Translations under genes and position numbers: made by a program
In this document: positions 28,447-39,923 of the stretch, piece by piece
Layout of the letters: the number at the start of each line of letters is the position of its first letter
How positions within the stretch are numbered: position 1 is the stretch's first letter
NCBI GenBank assembly: GCA_951799405.1
Contig: OX637335.1
Location: 19,100,342-19,164,341 of the forward strand
Direction: 5' to 3'
From: Agapetus fuscipes
Taxonomy: Eukaryota > Arthropoda > Insecta > Trichoptera > Glossosomatidae
DNA length: 64,000 nucleotides
Notes under the pieces: generated by a model
What the model saw: only the letters and a program-made list of their open reading frames with translations
Database searches by the model: none
What the model was told of the DNA's origin: nothing

Positions 28447-28527
28447 TCAAAGATTCATGAGCAATTGTGCTTGAAATAAGATGGTCTTTATGTTTTGTGA
28501 AGCATGTTTACCCTAATTTAAAAAAAA

Positions 28528-28937
28528 ATGAAAATAGCCTGTGTTTTATTCTACTATTATTTTTTATTTATTTTCAAAGGTTATCTTAATTTTGTTTTTT
28601 TTAATTAAAATGGAGTTCTACAAAGTTTCAGCTGAAACATTAAAAAAATAGTCATGTTTACCCTTTTTCATTTTTGTCTTGATCATTGTTCAGTGATTGC
28701 AATAAAATAACATCTAGAACATTTGTTGATCAATCATTAAACATCTCCTCATGTACCCAAAATCTTGAATCAAGAGCACTTGAACTTATTTCCAAGAGTT
28801 TAGTTCGTTTAAAAATAGACACGTTAGATATGACTACGACGAAAAGTCGTGAAACTTCTTCTTCTCCACAAACTTTTTTTAAAATACGTTTTTTTAACAA
28901 CGTCAAACCACCCTGATTTTTATCGTTTTAATCATTT
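28528..28937. other. AT-rich stretch with no recognised gene
   Basis: A 76-codon frame at 28686-28916 (S/T/K-rich) shows no motif. Confidence 0.35.
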
Positions 28938-29232
28938 GCGGTGGAGAGTTCAGTTGGTTAAATACTTGTATTGCGTAATTTAAGGGTCGATCCTCATAGA
29001 GAGGGTCATAAATGATTTCCGTAAGAGTGTTTATTTCAAATTCAAAATCAAAATACTGACTGTGTTTGCTAAGTTTTAACAAAAAGGGAGAACCAGCGCA
29101 CTGGGGAGCTTAAGAAGGCCTGCTTCCTTACCTACGTGCCAAAATAAATATATTCTACTCTCCGCATGCGACTCTTTTGGGTACAATGCAGTTAAAGTGT
29201 ACACTTTATGTGGAGCTTACATAGTTGCGTCT
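28938..29232 (+). mobile_element. SINE1 (tRNA-derived), decayed full copy
   Basis: 'GAGTTCAGTTGGTTAAATAC' (A-box region), 'AAGGGTCGATCCTC' (B box), 'GTGTTTATTTCAAATTC', 'CCTGCTTCCTTACCTACG', 'CTCCGCATGCGACTCTTTTG' and 'TGTGGAGCTTACATAGTTGC' follow the order of the copy at 57029. Confidence 0.7.
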
Positions 29233-29789
29233 TATTGTGAATGAAAATGATCTTCAAATTTACCCGATTATTTTGGGTGATTCAATCATCCTTCTTTTTT
29301 AATGATCACTTCAGTACGGATGATTAACTCACTGTGGGGCATTCACTACCCTTTTGGTTGAGATAACACACGAGATTTTTGAATATAAACCCATGATCAC
29401 CCAAGAGGTTGTTAAAAAGAGTCTTGGGTACAAGATTATTTTCAATATTTCGCCACCTTAAAGATGAAACTGAATAAGTGCTGATGCACTGATTTGAGAA
29501 ATAGTGGATTAAACATTTAATTGGGGGTAACTATTCATAGTATGTAAGTGAACTCATTATGAACTAAAACTCACAAAAAACTACTTAATTACAAAATTTT
29601 CAACCTTTTGCAGTGTTTTCTTACTCAAGATGGGAGACAAGGTGAATTTATCGAGAAACCCTTGTTGTCTTAATGTGTCACATATTGAATTTTACCTTTT
29701 ATGAATCGATTTTATTTGTATTGATTTTTATTGCGTGATCAGGAAGCTTCCATTTTTAGATAAGAATGTTCATGTAAACTTCATATTTC

Positions 29790-30000
29790 CTGCGTGTTAA
29801 TGAGCTAACAGTAATTAAAAGTTCGCACTAAGACATATTTTATCCCTGAATGACTGCATGTATACCTACAAATTTAAATCCAAATTACAAATGAATATGG
29901 ACTCTGAAATTTTTGAAAAAAATCATTGACATTGGTGAAGTGTACATTTTTTTAGTTAAGGTGATCAGCCTCATATCAACCTAAAAGTCAATTAATACAA
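29790..30000 (-). repeat. RTE 3'-tail repeat, highly diverged
   Basis: The minus strand keeps 'TTGACTTTTAGGTTGATATG', 'AGGCTGATCACCTTAACT' and 'ACTTCACCAATGTCAATG'. The rest is eroded. Confidence 0.5.
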
Positions 30001-30004
30001 GTAA

Positions 30005-31615
30005 TAAATAACATGCTGATTTATAAAAGCACAGTAACCTAAAAAATCTGCAAGATAATCTAGGTATCAATTAAATAAAATGAAAATCAAAAAATAAATT
30101 AATAAGCCTTGTCGCTGAGAAAACACTATATTTTTAATTTGAATTTTGTGAAAATTCAATAGTCACACTTTATTACCCTTGATTTTACCTGTATGAGAAA
30201 GCAAAGTGAAAAAAGCTTTCCATTGCATTTTGTAATTAACTAAGCGAGTAATACGGTATTCCATTGCAATATCATTAGCCTGAAATTGATTTTCATCGGC
30301 GGCACTAAAGACACGTTTAGTATCTCGCCTTTGGCCGGAACCAAACATTCGTATGCATATTGTGAAATAACCAGTATGCCAAGTAACTCTACGTCAAAAC
30401 TTTACCAAAGCGTTTCACAGAAAACGTAGGAAAGCTCAATCACTCACTAGATGTGTTATTTTTAGTTTCGATTGATTTTTGTTTAAGTTGGCTGCATACC
30501 ATAAGGTAAAAATTGTTTTATTTTAATTCAACAATTGTAAAATGATTGTATAGGAAACATGTGTATTCGTTTTATTTTAGAAAATAATATTTTATATTTT
30601 TGTCATGACATTTTTCTTTGAAATCAGAGGGTGATTTTATATCTATTTTTACTGGAACGAAATAAAAATATTACGAATATTTAGTTGCGTGTTGTGTTTG
30701 TATGTGTGAGTTAAAATAAAATCTGTAAAGTTTATCTAAAAATAAATAGATGTTAGTTACTTATATAATTTGCATTTGATATCGATTTGTATTGTTCGAG
30801 AATGAGTGCTAGGTCGGATGTCCTAGTAAAGTCTCACATGTAACGATTCTCAATGTTTCAAGAATGATCTTTATCGTTACTATAAAACGAGGACCAAAAC
30901 TCTCTGTAGCGTCAGAAATGAAACGACCGTAGTATCGTGCAATTGTAAACTCAGTATTCGAACCGAATCTAAAATAAATTGTGCAAAAAAAAATACCGCA
31001 AATTTTATGAAATGGAACACGCGTAAACAAAATTTTTTTGTAATGAAAATTTTCGCCGTGTTTTACGCCTTGGTTGAGTTACTACGTTCTGTTTTGTACT
31101 AAGAGTACGGCAGACTATTACGGGAATCAGCTCGTAATAAGCATGTTGTGGTATAGAATTGCTTTTAAACAGGCACCAATAGTCACGCGATCGTTCAGCC
31201 AAATTATGCGCCTGAACCTCGGGACAATGGATTTGTATGGAATCACCATTACCAGGTCTGCGCCGGTACTGGCGCTTGTGGTCCGCACAACGATTCGGGA
31301 ATTATTGAACTATTGAGTTGTGAAGTCAATTAGAATTCCACGCTGGACTTGCGGATCAGATCTTGAAAGGCATTCATTAATATTGTCTTCCGCGTTGATT
31401 AATTCATAAGGATTTCGTGATTAGCTGAAAATCCCATCCAAGGAAGTGGTGTTGAAAATGAGTAATGAATTTGAAGGAATTGTTAAAGATGAAAAAAGGG
31501 GAAAAAACTTTGTTGAGGCTCTCAGATTCACAAAAAACAAAACAGCGCTCACTGAATAAATAATTTATTCACTTACTATTAATACTTTTAACGTTTTGAA
31601 TTGCACAGCACACAT
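30005..31615. other. AT-rich stretch with no recognised gene
   Basis: Frames at 30163-30348, 30809-31030 (minus) and 31074-31316 (plus) show no domain. Bases 30790-31320 are less AT-rich than their neighbours and could hold an exon, but no splice-bounded frame is convincing. Confidence 0.35.
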
Positions 31616-31619
31616 TGTT

Positions 31620-31730
31620 TTTCTTCTTTTTGATGGCCCTAAGGCTCAAATCGAGCCTTGACCTCCATCAGCCTTCTCCTCCAACTCCTATTGTCTACCG
31701 CTACGGCTTTCCAGTGACCTGCAGTGGTTG
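31620..31730 (-). mobile_element. LINE 3'-end fragment
   Basis: The minus strand has 'GAAGGCTGATGGAGGTCAAG' and 'GCTCGATTTGAGCCTTAGGG' before 'CCATCAAAAAGAAG'. This matches the common animal LINE terminus of coding end plus short 3' UTR. Assigned from memory of the family pattern, so tentative. Confidence 0.4.
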
Positions 31731-31734
31731 GTTT

Positions 31735-33085
31735 GCAATAAAACACGCTACGATTATGCAATAAAATTGATATAAAGATTAACGGTTTGTGTAGTGACAT
31801 TTGTAAAGATTCATTTTAAATGAATAATTTAAAAATAAAAAATAAACATTTAAAAAAAGTATTTCTTCACTTATCTTGATAATGGTGTGACAACGTTGAA
31901 AGCGCTTTAGGAAATAAATCAGCTTGTAATGCAAGACATTGTGCTTTATTTTTACATTAACGATTTGAAATATTTTTTACTTTTTATGGTTATTGAAACT
32001 GTATAAGCTGCTAAATGATGTAAACTTTACACACACTCTCTGTTGTTCATTTTAGAAAGAACTCCAGTTCTTTTCCCAGTAAAATTTATATATTTATTTA
32101 TTTATTTGATAAAAAGTGCCATAGATTAACTTCATTACAATGTGATCTACACATTTTGAAACATCCAAAAAGTTCTGAAGTCACACTATTGAAATTTTTG
32201 GGGAAAAGCAAACAAAAAAAAGTGATTGGTTTGCTAGTTACAAATACGTGTAGCGTTTGTCCGCTGAGAATGGATCACGCTAAAATACATTTTGACTCTG
32301 TTATTGGTAGTTTAATGAACAAATTAGTCATAAGACTTTAATAAAAAAACGATGTTAAACATGTTGTAGTTATTTTTTTCTTCGACGAATCACTTTATTG
32401 ATCTTTATTTTAACCTCTACGCCACCGAGTCGTAGATCGTAGCACCAGATAGCGCTCCTAATCAAGCGTAGACTCAACCCCACGGTGCCCGAACAGGAGG
32501 GTGAACTATGGAAGAGAGCCCTAAAGAAAGGGACGACGAGGTCCTCTATTGTCCAGCACCCATAGAATACAGAATTCCGTTTACACTCGATCGTGGCGTT
32601 TCCACAAAAATAGAAAAAATACCCCCTGTAGTATTTTTCGTATATTTTTTTTTAATTGCGCCGAATTTTTGGCTAAATATTTGTATTTAGTATATTTTTA
32701 ATAATAATAAATTACACTTTTCGGATATTATAACGAACGACCGTATTTTTCAATGTTTTTATTTGACAGAATATTCGTTGTATATGCCGAATAACTGCTT
32801 AAAATTAAAATAATATTAATTTTAGGGATTTTTAAACGCTTAAAAGTCTTTTTCCTAATATTTAGCCCGGCAGTAATTTTTGGTACTTCAATGAAACAAT
32901 AATAATAAAAACTTGATAGAACTTTACTTAGATTTTTTTTTTTTTTTTATAAAAACTTTAAAAAAAACAATACAATAATCTTGTAAAACCAAAATTTATT
33001 CATGAAAATTCAAAATGAAGTGCAAATAACTTTGAATCAATGTTTTTTTTTCTAAAATACGACAAGATTCACGTAAACCTTTTAA
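31735..33085. other. AT-rich stretch; GC-richer island at 32405-32540
   Basis: The island 'CACCGAGTCGTAGATCGTAG' to 'GAACAGGAGGGTGAACTATG' interrupts AT sequence. The frame that begins there (32508-32690) has no known motif. Confidence 0.35.
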
Positions 33086-33089
33086 TAAT

Positions 33090-33205
33090 TCCTTCTTCTT
33101 CTTCTTCTTATATTACATACTAGATCTGGTTATGGCAGAGCTCCCTTCTGTGATGCAGAAGACCAGTTGTTCATACATCTCTTAAATGGACCGGCTTAGT
33201 GGACG
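33090..33205. repeat. (CTT)n end of an unidentified LINE-type repeat
   Basis: 'CTTCTTCTTCTTCTT' is followed by 'CAGAGCTCCCTTCTGTGATG' and 'CAGAAGACCAGTTGTTCATA'. The second part recurs at 47218-47262 ('CGGAACTCCCTCCTGTGACG'), so it is a dispersed repeat, read as the minus-strand 3' end of a retroposon. Confidence 0.4.
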
Positions 33206-33223
33206 CTGATCGTCTGGTATCTC

Positions 33224-34420
33224 GTGTGCAACGATTTTATAAAATCAGTTGAAAAACAATTGTCGGTGAGGCGGAAGCTGTTCACGGCCTTTGTAGATCT
33301 GGAAAAGGCTTTTGACTCAGTAGACAGAGGTATGTTATGGGATGTTTTGAAAGCATACGGAGTGAATGGGGCTCTCCTAGGTGCGGTGCATGCAAACTAT
33401 GAAAATAGTAAGGCATGTGTTCGTATTGATGGTGAGTATAGTGAGTGGTTTGAAGTTTATAAGGGTGTGAGGCAAGGATGTGTGATGAGTCCATGGCTAT
33501 TTAACATAGTCATGGACAAGTGTGTCAGAGATGCTCGACTTAATGATTGTGGATTGACGATAGGAGAGAGCAAAGTGAGTGTTTTACTGTATGCAGATGA
33601 TGCAGTTCTTGTTTCTGATTCAGCAGTAGAATTGCAAACAATGCTCTCTAGATTGAATGAAGCTTTGTTAGGTAACCATCTGAAGTTGAATGCAAGTAAG
33701 ACGAAAGTATTGATTTTTGAAAGAGATTATGAAAGTATGAATTATGAATTTAAAATTAATGGAATGAATGTTGATGTCGTAAATGAGTTTGTATACCTGG
33801 GAAGTATGTTTGAAAAAGATGGAAGAATGACCGGTGAATTTGAAAGAAGAGTAATGAAGGGCAGGTGTGTACTGGGTGCCACAGCTTGTATCGCCAAAAA
33901 TCAAAACATATCTAAAAATGCTCGATTGGCGGTACGCAGTGGCATACTTTTACCCACCTTGATGTATGGAAGCGAGGCCTGGACGGTGAATGAAAGTGAA
34001 ATTAGTAAAGTCCATACTGTTGAAATGGACTTTCTAAGAAGTATGATTGGGAAAAAACGGAGTGACAGGGTGAGGAATGATTTTGTAAGACAAGAATGTG
34101 GTGCAAGAGAAAGTGTGAAAGTGAAGATTAAAAGAAGTTTGTTAAGATGGTTTGGGCATATGGAGAGAATGAATGAGGAAAGACTGACGAAGAAAGTAAA
34201 TGTTGGTAGAATAGATGGATGTCGTGGTAGAGGAAGACCGAGAAAGGTATGGATGGACCAAATATCCGAAATTGCGAATGAATGGAAAATCCAGAGTCAT
34301 AATAAAAGAAGAGCTTGTATGAAGAAGGTTATGACTCTGGAGGAAATGAAAGAAGTATGTAAGGATAGAAAGAAATGGCGGTTGATCTGTGATGTTGGCG
34401 GCTGGGGTTTGTTAAAGTAA
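33224..34420 (+). CDS. RTE-like reverse transcriptase, 5'-truncated ORF
   Basis: 398 codons without a stop. Homology to the 926-residue frame starts at 'VEKQLSVRRKLFTAFVDLEK' (about residues 9-28) and runs to the end. It includes 'FDSVDRGMLW' (first catalytic Asp in AFVDLEKAFD), 'GVRQGCVMSPWLFNIVMD', 'VLLYADDAVL', 'LMYGSEAWTVNES', 'RWFGHMERMNEERLTKKV', 'GRGRPRKVWMDQISEIANEW' and 'VCKDRKKWRLICDVGG'. The endonuclease and RT motif 1-2 regions are missing by truncation near 33235, and the ATG at 33224 lies in pre-existing sequence. The uninterrupted frame implies a recent insertion. Confidence 0.88.
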   Translation: MCNDFIKSVEKQLSVRRKLFTAFVDLEKAFDSVDRGMLWDVLKAYGVNGALLGAVHANYENSKACVRIDGEYSEWFEVYKGVRQGCVMSPWLFNIVMDKCVRDARLNDCGLTIGESKVSVLLYADDAVLVSDSAVELQTMLSRLNEALLGNHLKLNASKTKVLIFERDYESMNYEFKINGMNVDVVNEFVYLGSMFEKDGRMTGEFERRVMKGRCVLGATACIAKNQNISKNARLAVRSGILLPTLMYGSEAWTVNESEISKVHTVEMDFLRSMIGKKRSDRVRNDFVRQECGARESVKVKIKRSLLRWFGHMERMNEERLTKKVNVGRIDGCRGRGRPRKVWMDQISEIANEWKIQSHNKRRACMKKVMTLEEMKEVCKDRKKWRLICDVGGWGLLK

Positions 34421-34765
34421 AATTGGTTTTGTGATTTAGTTTTTTATGTCAATGTATATATTGTTATTTTATTGATTTTAAAAATGTAATTTGTCATGTA
34501 TGTTCCTTGACTTATAGGTTGTTATGCGGCTGACCACCCATACTGTAAAAAAATTGGTTCACTTTGCCAATGTCACCCCTGTTTCAGGGAAGGACGGCAA
34601 GAGTTGCAAGGCTTATGTTCATTTGAGATTGGGTTTTTATATTGTAGGTCCACATGCGGCATGTGTTAGCTCGAAATTATACATATCTGCTTGTGGGAAT
34701 GCATTTAATATAAATCTTACATGATATATATCTTTGCAGCTTAGATTAGATTAGATTAGAATCCT
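33235..34765 (+). mobile_element. 5'-truncated RTE-like LINE with long 3' UTR and GATTA tail
   Basis: Coding part, then about 80 bases of 3' UTR ('GATTTTAAAAATGTAATTTG'), then the 250-base tail, then 'TTAGATTAGATTAGATTAGA'. This copy defines the link between the RTE protein and the commonest repeat of the window. It differs from the 11.2-14.6 kb subfamily, whose stop is followed by a very short end. Confidence 0.88.
34503..34765 (+). repeat. RTE 3' tail attached to its parent ORF (reference copy)
   Basis: It contains 'CCTTGACTTATAGGTTG', 'CACCCCTGTTTCAGGG' (a perfect 5-bp stem CCCTG/CAGGG with TTT loop) and 'CTTTGCAGCTTAGATTAG'. Such a 3' hairpin plus short tandem end is the expected recognition signal for the element's own RT. 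Confidence 0.88.
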
Positions 34766-34769
34766 TTTA

Positions 34770-35335
34770 AATAACATGAAATACCTGTCGATGATATAAA
34801 TGGCGCTGACCCTTTCATTGCCAAAAATGAACCAAATTATTATGACCGATTATTCGTATTCAATTGAACCCATGCTTAGCGCATATCTAATATTTTGGTA
34901 AACGCAATGTTTGAGTAAAATCGAAGTTTTTGTACACTTGGGGTACGGACCTCTCATTGTGACCCCCAGTATTGGTTTTTACGCTTGAACGACGGTGATA
35001 TTTACGGACCGCGCGGAATGTAGGTACGATAATCAAAAATGACAAAATTCTAATAATGTAAGGAATGCTTTATAGCTGTTTCGCTTCCGGGAAAATTGAA
35101 TACATGTTTTTTTTGTGAAATAAGTATTGTACAGATAAAACATCATTCATTATTTTGTGGATGTTTATTTATGACCCTTGACCTGAATAAACATGTATAA
35201 TTGGGTAATTAATAATTATACATTTAAAATTTATATAAAAAAAATATATATATATATGAATTGAAGGTACAAATATTAGTTTCTGGCTACATAAAAATAG
35301 GCTAGTGGACAATTTGTCTCTTAACATTTTTTTTT
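34770..35335. other. AT-rich stretch with no recognised gene
   Basis: Includes an AT dinucleotide run near 35245. Nothing else delimited. Confidence 0.4.
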
Positions 35336-35339
35336 TTAA

Positions 35340-35480
35340 TCTCACACTTATTGTTTCCATCTTTTCCCTGAAACCAGGGGGCATTGGAACAAACAAACCA
35401 ATTTTGTATCAAAAACCAAGACATGAATGAACCAAGTTTTTCCAAGTAAGGGATCAGCTTCATACCAACCAATTATTTAA
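35340..35480 (-). repeat. RTE 3'-tail repeat, highly diverged
   Basis: The minus strand has 'GGTTGGTATGAAGCTGATCC', 'TTGTTTGTTCCAATGCCCCC' and 'TGGTTTCAGGGAAAAG'. Recognisable only by the order of the landmarks. Confidence 0.5.
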
Positions 35481-35689
35481 GAAACAATGTTCCTATAATT
35501 GAAGAAAATATCAAACGCTATCTTTACAATTCCAAATCAATAAAATACTCGTATCCAAGTCTGAAAAATATGACCCGACCAGAATATACAAAAATCAAGT
35601 TAATGCATAAAAATTGGACTTAATTTATTTTTTTGGGAATATATTTTTAGCTATAATCGAGTATAACCTGAAACAAAGGCGGTACAAAA

Positions 35690-35850
35690 ACGTAGGTAGG
35701 TACCCAGAGAAGGGGCGGTAGCTTTCATTACCGGCGCGCCCTTTTGTCCGCTCTTTGACGTTATTTCGATTGGACGATGGGGTCCCACATAAGCTGGGAC
35801 TTGTAGGTCCGCACCGGCTACGGATCACCCTTTTTAACCGTAGAGATCAG
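35690..35850. other. GC-richer segment, unassigned
   Basis: 'GAGAAGGGGCGGTAGC', 'CATTACCGGCGCGCCC' and 'GTCCCACATAAGCTGGGACT' (with GTCCCA/TGGGAC as an inverted pair). It may be an old TE fragment; no frame is supported. Confidence 0.3.
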
Positions 35851-36544
35851 GGTCTACGATTTGAAAGTTTGAAAATAAAAATACACGACTTTCCACCACA
35901 GTATTATTTTGAAATTGCTTGAATACCTTGAAAACCTTTAAGGATACCTTGGCACAAAATCTATTCATTTGAAAACTTGTTACTAACACATATCCAGTGT
36001 GACAACACAGAACAAGGCTCACTTTTAGTTGTACGTTAGAAGGATATTTTTGGGAATATCTGAACCTAAAATACCGTGATGGATATTGTTTTGTTCGGAA
36101 ATTACTAAAATAAAAGTAACAATAACAATTAAACTTTTATATACAAAAAAAAAACTTGGAGGTGGAATTAAATACTCAATTTTGTGAAAATAAAACTCTG
36201 TGTTTTTTTTATAATTTCTTATAAAAAAACTACATGAAGAAGACTATTGTGATATCACCTTTAGCGGTTTTTTTTTAAACGAACGAGAATATATGTTTTA
36301 CTCACACAAATGCATATTTTGACCTATCTTTTCGAGAGTCATTAATGCTCTTTTGTTTTTTTTCTACAAACTGTGCTCGCGCGCAAAACATTTTGTTACC
36401 TATGTCTCTCGCATTGATTTACTTTTCAATTTAAATAAATACAATTTACTTTTACTCGTATTAAAAACGCAATTAACACACGCACACCCATTGACTGCTA
36501 CAAAACGTGACATAAATTCGTATCCAAGTTTTGATGGTGGCGCA

Positions 36545-36740
36545 ACCCTGTCACCGTGAAGCTACCCTAAAGCCTTAAACCACCCCCATCCCCTAAGCCG
36601 GATTTTATCTCACCCCTCACACATGCAGTCCTGATAGGCACTGCGCCCCCGGCCAAAGGGCGACAGTCCCAAAATGTTAATTTTAAATTGTAACTTTTTA
36701 TCTCCTTTAACACGCCCTCTATCAAAAAGTAGCTGCGCCC
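36545..36740. other. C-rich segment, unassigned
   Basis: Runs such as 'AACCACCCCCATCCCC' and 'GCCCCCGGCCAAAGGGCG' contrast with the AT surroundings. No ORF support. Confidence 0.3.
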
Positions 36741-36864
36741 GGCCGGATATACGTGAATCGTTTTTTAATCAAATGAAACCTATAAAATATTTAAATTGTA
36801 CTTTTTTTCAGTATTAACTATAATTTTTTTTTTTATTGACTTCTTGTACAAATATCTTCCATCA

Positions 36865-37449
36865 CCATTCAGCTAGAGGAGCAAAAGCCTCTGTAGATTT
36901 GCCTCATTTTTTTCTTATTCTTCTATAGCTTTTAAATTCATTCTTATACTCCACATTTTACATACATTTCCTTCTTTATATTTGCTTTGTACATCCCATT
37001 CTTTCTCAATTTTACCAATCATATCATGTTTTACTTTTTTCGGTGTTCTTTTTCCTCTTTAAATTATTCCAAAGTCTTTCATCATCTATTCTTTTTACTT
37101 GCACAGACTATCTCAACACATTATTTTGTACCTTTACTTTCACATCCTATTTCAACTTATTTTTACGACTTTTACCCATTCATTCTTAAATCTTAGTTCT
37201 ATCTCTTAGAGTTTTTCCTTTCATACTCCTCCAGTATTTTATTTCCACAGAATATACCTTACTCATTTTGCTGTCACTCGTAGTCCATGCTTCACTTCCA
37301 TACATCAATGTGGGTGACAATATCTTCTTGAGATGTTTTTGACTCAATAACTTTGAATGACCTTCACACATTTTATTGAACATTAATTGGGAAAACGTAT
37401 GGTTTTTATAACGATGTGTTAAATTGTTTTTACCAAAATCACATTTCAA
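36865..37449 (-). pseudogene. RTE-like ORF, decayed C-terminal region
   Basis: The minus-strand frame at 37186-37449 has 'ILSPTLMYGSEAWTTSDSKM' and 'VEIKYWRSMKGKTLRDR'. After several stops the homology continues in pieces: 'TPKKVKHDMIGKIEKEWDVQ' matches GRPRKVWMDQISEIANEWKIQ, and a remnant of KAIEE matches MKEVCKD. It is old, with many stops and frameshifts. Confidence 0.75.
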
Positions 37450-37992
37450 GAACCTTTTTCAAGCTTAGTCGTCGCCATAAAGTGTCAGATTCATCAATAT
37501 CAAGCTGAATGAACGTTAACGACTGTTTTTTTTAATTCCATAGAAAATCGTAATCTGTGAATGGAAACAAAAGTTTATGGTGTAAGTCATAAGATAATAA
37601 TAAAATAACATTAAAACGTAACTAGTCCGTTTAATGAAAAAAAAAACAAAAATGACCGCTTTGACCGCACAAAACGAAAAATAGAAAACCATGGAGAAGA
37701 TGATACGGAGAGATTCGTACATTGAGAATAATTAAATATTTAATTTAGACAAAAAGAAAAGGATAAAAATATTTATCTTCTGTCAATAAATCATGCTTTT
37801 TTTAAATTTTATTCGAATAATTTCAAACTGAAGAAAATTTCCCAAAATTGAAAATACGCGAAACAGAACGGAGACGGATACTCCGTCTTTGGATAATTTG
37901 GGATACTCCCGAAAGTCATCAACATTCCAAAAACATAATAAACAACATTATTATTATTTATGAAACAAATGTCATTTACAAACTACAATTCT

Positions 37993-38021
37993 TGCCACCC
38001 CGGCTTGTGTTCGGGGTGGCT
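37993..38021. repeat. GC-rich hairpin
   Basis: 'GCCACCCCG' and 'CGGGGTGGC' are perfect reverse complements around an 11-base spacer (GCTTGTGTT region). Isolated in AT sequence. Possibly a TE end or terminator-like stem-loop; no other support. Confidence 0.4.
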
Positions 38022-38394
38022 TGTAGCGTTGATTCCTATTTGTGAACGCAACCTCTAGAAAAGTTTTTGGGGGAAACTTTGGGCATATTAAAGTCTTTAA
38101 TCATTGCCCCCTCTGCCGAAAATTTAAAACGACAAGGATGAGATAAGTCACGGGATGGTTTAAGCAAGAGGGGTGAGTTACCTTTTAAATAGAAAATACA
38201 AAGGTAAAGTAAATTAAGTATATCTTGTTTCTTTTTTAAATATTTTGGCTTTTTGTGGTTAAAAAGTATTTAAAAAAATTTAGTCTTCTCATGCATAAAA
38301 TATTATTGAATTCTGTTAAAAAACCTGTAAGATTGAACGAAGATTCTTTGTTTTTTTGTACTTTAAAACAAGTAGAATCACTCTCACTGTATAA

Positions 38395-38530
38395 TTTAAG
38401 TTGCAAAATGAATTGATTTCGTCATTTCATTGGATGAATGCGTTTTTCTTTTATAAATCCAACAATGAACAAAAGCTTTGCAACTCTTACGTCTTTCTCG
38501 TCAATGATGGATAGATTTAATAAAATACAA
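38395..38530 (-). repeat. RTE 3'-tail repeat, highly diverged
   Basis: 'TATAATTTAAGTTGCAAAAT' and 'AACAAAAGCTTTGCAACTC' follow the minus-strand order of the tail. Most landmarks are lost. Confidence 0.35.
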
Positions 38531-38621
38531 ACATTAGATTTATAAAGGAGAGTTGGCTTTTATTTATTTTATCAAAAATATATAAACACAGTTTATATTT
38601 ATTACTAACACTGTGTTTATT

Positions 38622-38650
38622 TTTGCAACGTTTTCGATCCTCAGCCCAAC
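38622..38650 (-). ncRNA. hammerhead-like relic without stem II
   Basis: The minus strand reads GGGCTGAGGATCGAAAACGTTG. CTGAGGA, GAAA and palindromic AACGTT are present, but only two bases separate core and GAAA, and the cleavage-position base is G. Predicted inactive. An ACACAGT/ACTGTGT inverted pair (38585-38618) lies alongside. Confidence 0.35.
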
Positions 38651-39589
38651 CAGGTATAATATTTGTTGTTGTTCTGTATACACATATATTTTTTAAATAA
38701 TGTACAATTTTCAGTGTTTACTCATAAACCATTAAAAAATATTGATCTTTAGTGATTTAAGCGTCAGTAAATTTGCTGTTGTTTGAATATTATTTATAAA
38801 AAAAATAATTATTATATCATGATGTAAGATTTTAAATTATGATCACGGTGTTTAGACATTTTTTGGAATGAAAAAAACGGATGTTACTGACAAAGAAGTA
38901 AAGATAAAAACAATTTTCTCTTTACACGCGGTCAGTAACATTCATTTTAATATCATGATGCTAAGAAAACCAAAAACCCTGATTCTTTTCTTTATTTGTC
39001 ACATTGTAGGTATAAAAAGTACCTGTAAAATGAAATGTTGCAAACGCCACATGCAAACTCCCCTATTGTTTTAAAAGCCTGTCACTGTATAGGTCGGTAT
39101 CTAACCCCCATACATGTAAACCCTGTTAACATCCCCCCTTCACCTTGTTTCACGATTACACTAAGCGGAGTTGTTTTGGAGCCGACACGAAGCTCGCTTG
39201 CTTTCTGTCACACAGGAATATTATAATTTGAAAAATAGCGGCGGCCCTTGAAACGATAAATCATAAATACAGCCGTTCTTTTAACAGTCAAAGAAACACT
39301 TTTCAAAAAGACTGAATCATGAGCTTTAATCCACTTTTTCATAAAAAGAGTAACTAATTTTGAATCAGGTTTAAAGCCAGTTTTTGCGTGCAAAATAGGC
39401 AGTTAAAGTGTGATTTTTTGTGTAAAAAAGATAAGGGGTTTCGCTGAGAGTATACCCAAATCTATTTGAAGACATGTAAGATATTTATGTAAATGTTAAA
39501 AAATATTTTTTCTAGGAAATTTACTTACTTACACACGCAGCAAAAGTGATTTTGGGAGGCAGTAGAACTGACCATGTCACTCCTTTATT

Positions 39590-39880
39590 GTAGAATCTTC
39601 ACTGGCTGCGTGTCCCGGAGAGAGTGGAATACAAAATGTGCCTGTTGGTATTTAAATCACTCAGAGGAACGGCCCCTTCATACTTAGCCGAACTATGTAA
39701 GCTTGACGAGATTTTTGATAAGCGGTGCACACTTCGCTCGGCGCAGAGTGATGCTATCAACAAGCTGAAAATGCCATCTCGACGGAGCAGAACGGGCATC
39801 TTCACAAGAAGAGAGTGAGCGGTGGGCGCCCTTGGGGTGGCTGGAGCCACTAAACGGCGCCCAAAATAAGAAAGAAAAAA
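39590..39880 (+). pseudogene. L2/CR1-like LINE, C-terminal fragment
   Basis: 'LHWLRVPERVEYKMCLLVFK', 'SLRGTAPSYLAELCKLDE', 'CTLRSAQSDA' and 'MPSRRSRTGIFTRRE' match the end of L2-type proteins (LHWLRFPERVVFRVCLMVYK ... ADMISPVE). The frame is lost before the expected AF.VAGP.EWN block, which is replaced by 'GGCGCCCTTGGGGTGGCTGG'. Different lineage from 44-46 kb. Confidence 0.7.
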
Positions 39881-39923
39881 AAAGAAGTCATCCAAATATA
39901 TATAAGGTGAGTTTATTCAATTT

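Larger units (their letters stand above)
24668..28527 (+). repeat. duplicated body B
   Basis: The second copy of body A, direct orientation, 9.05 kb downstream start to start. It lacks C repeats on both sides. Relative to A it has the empty sites for the RTE (17120-17591) and MITE (18200-18450) insertions, and it carries its own hairpin insertion (about 26654-26868). Confidence 0.9.

Noticed and set aside
37993..38021. Rho-independent-like terminator
   Set aside because: A GC hairpin is present but without a T run, and the window is eukaryotic. Kept only as a hairpin.
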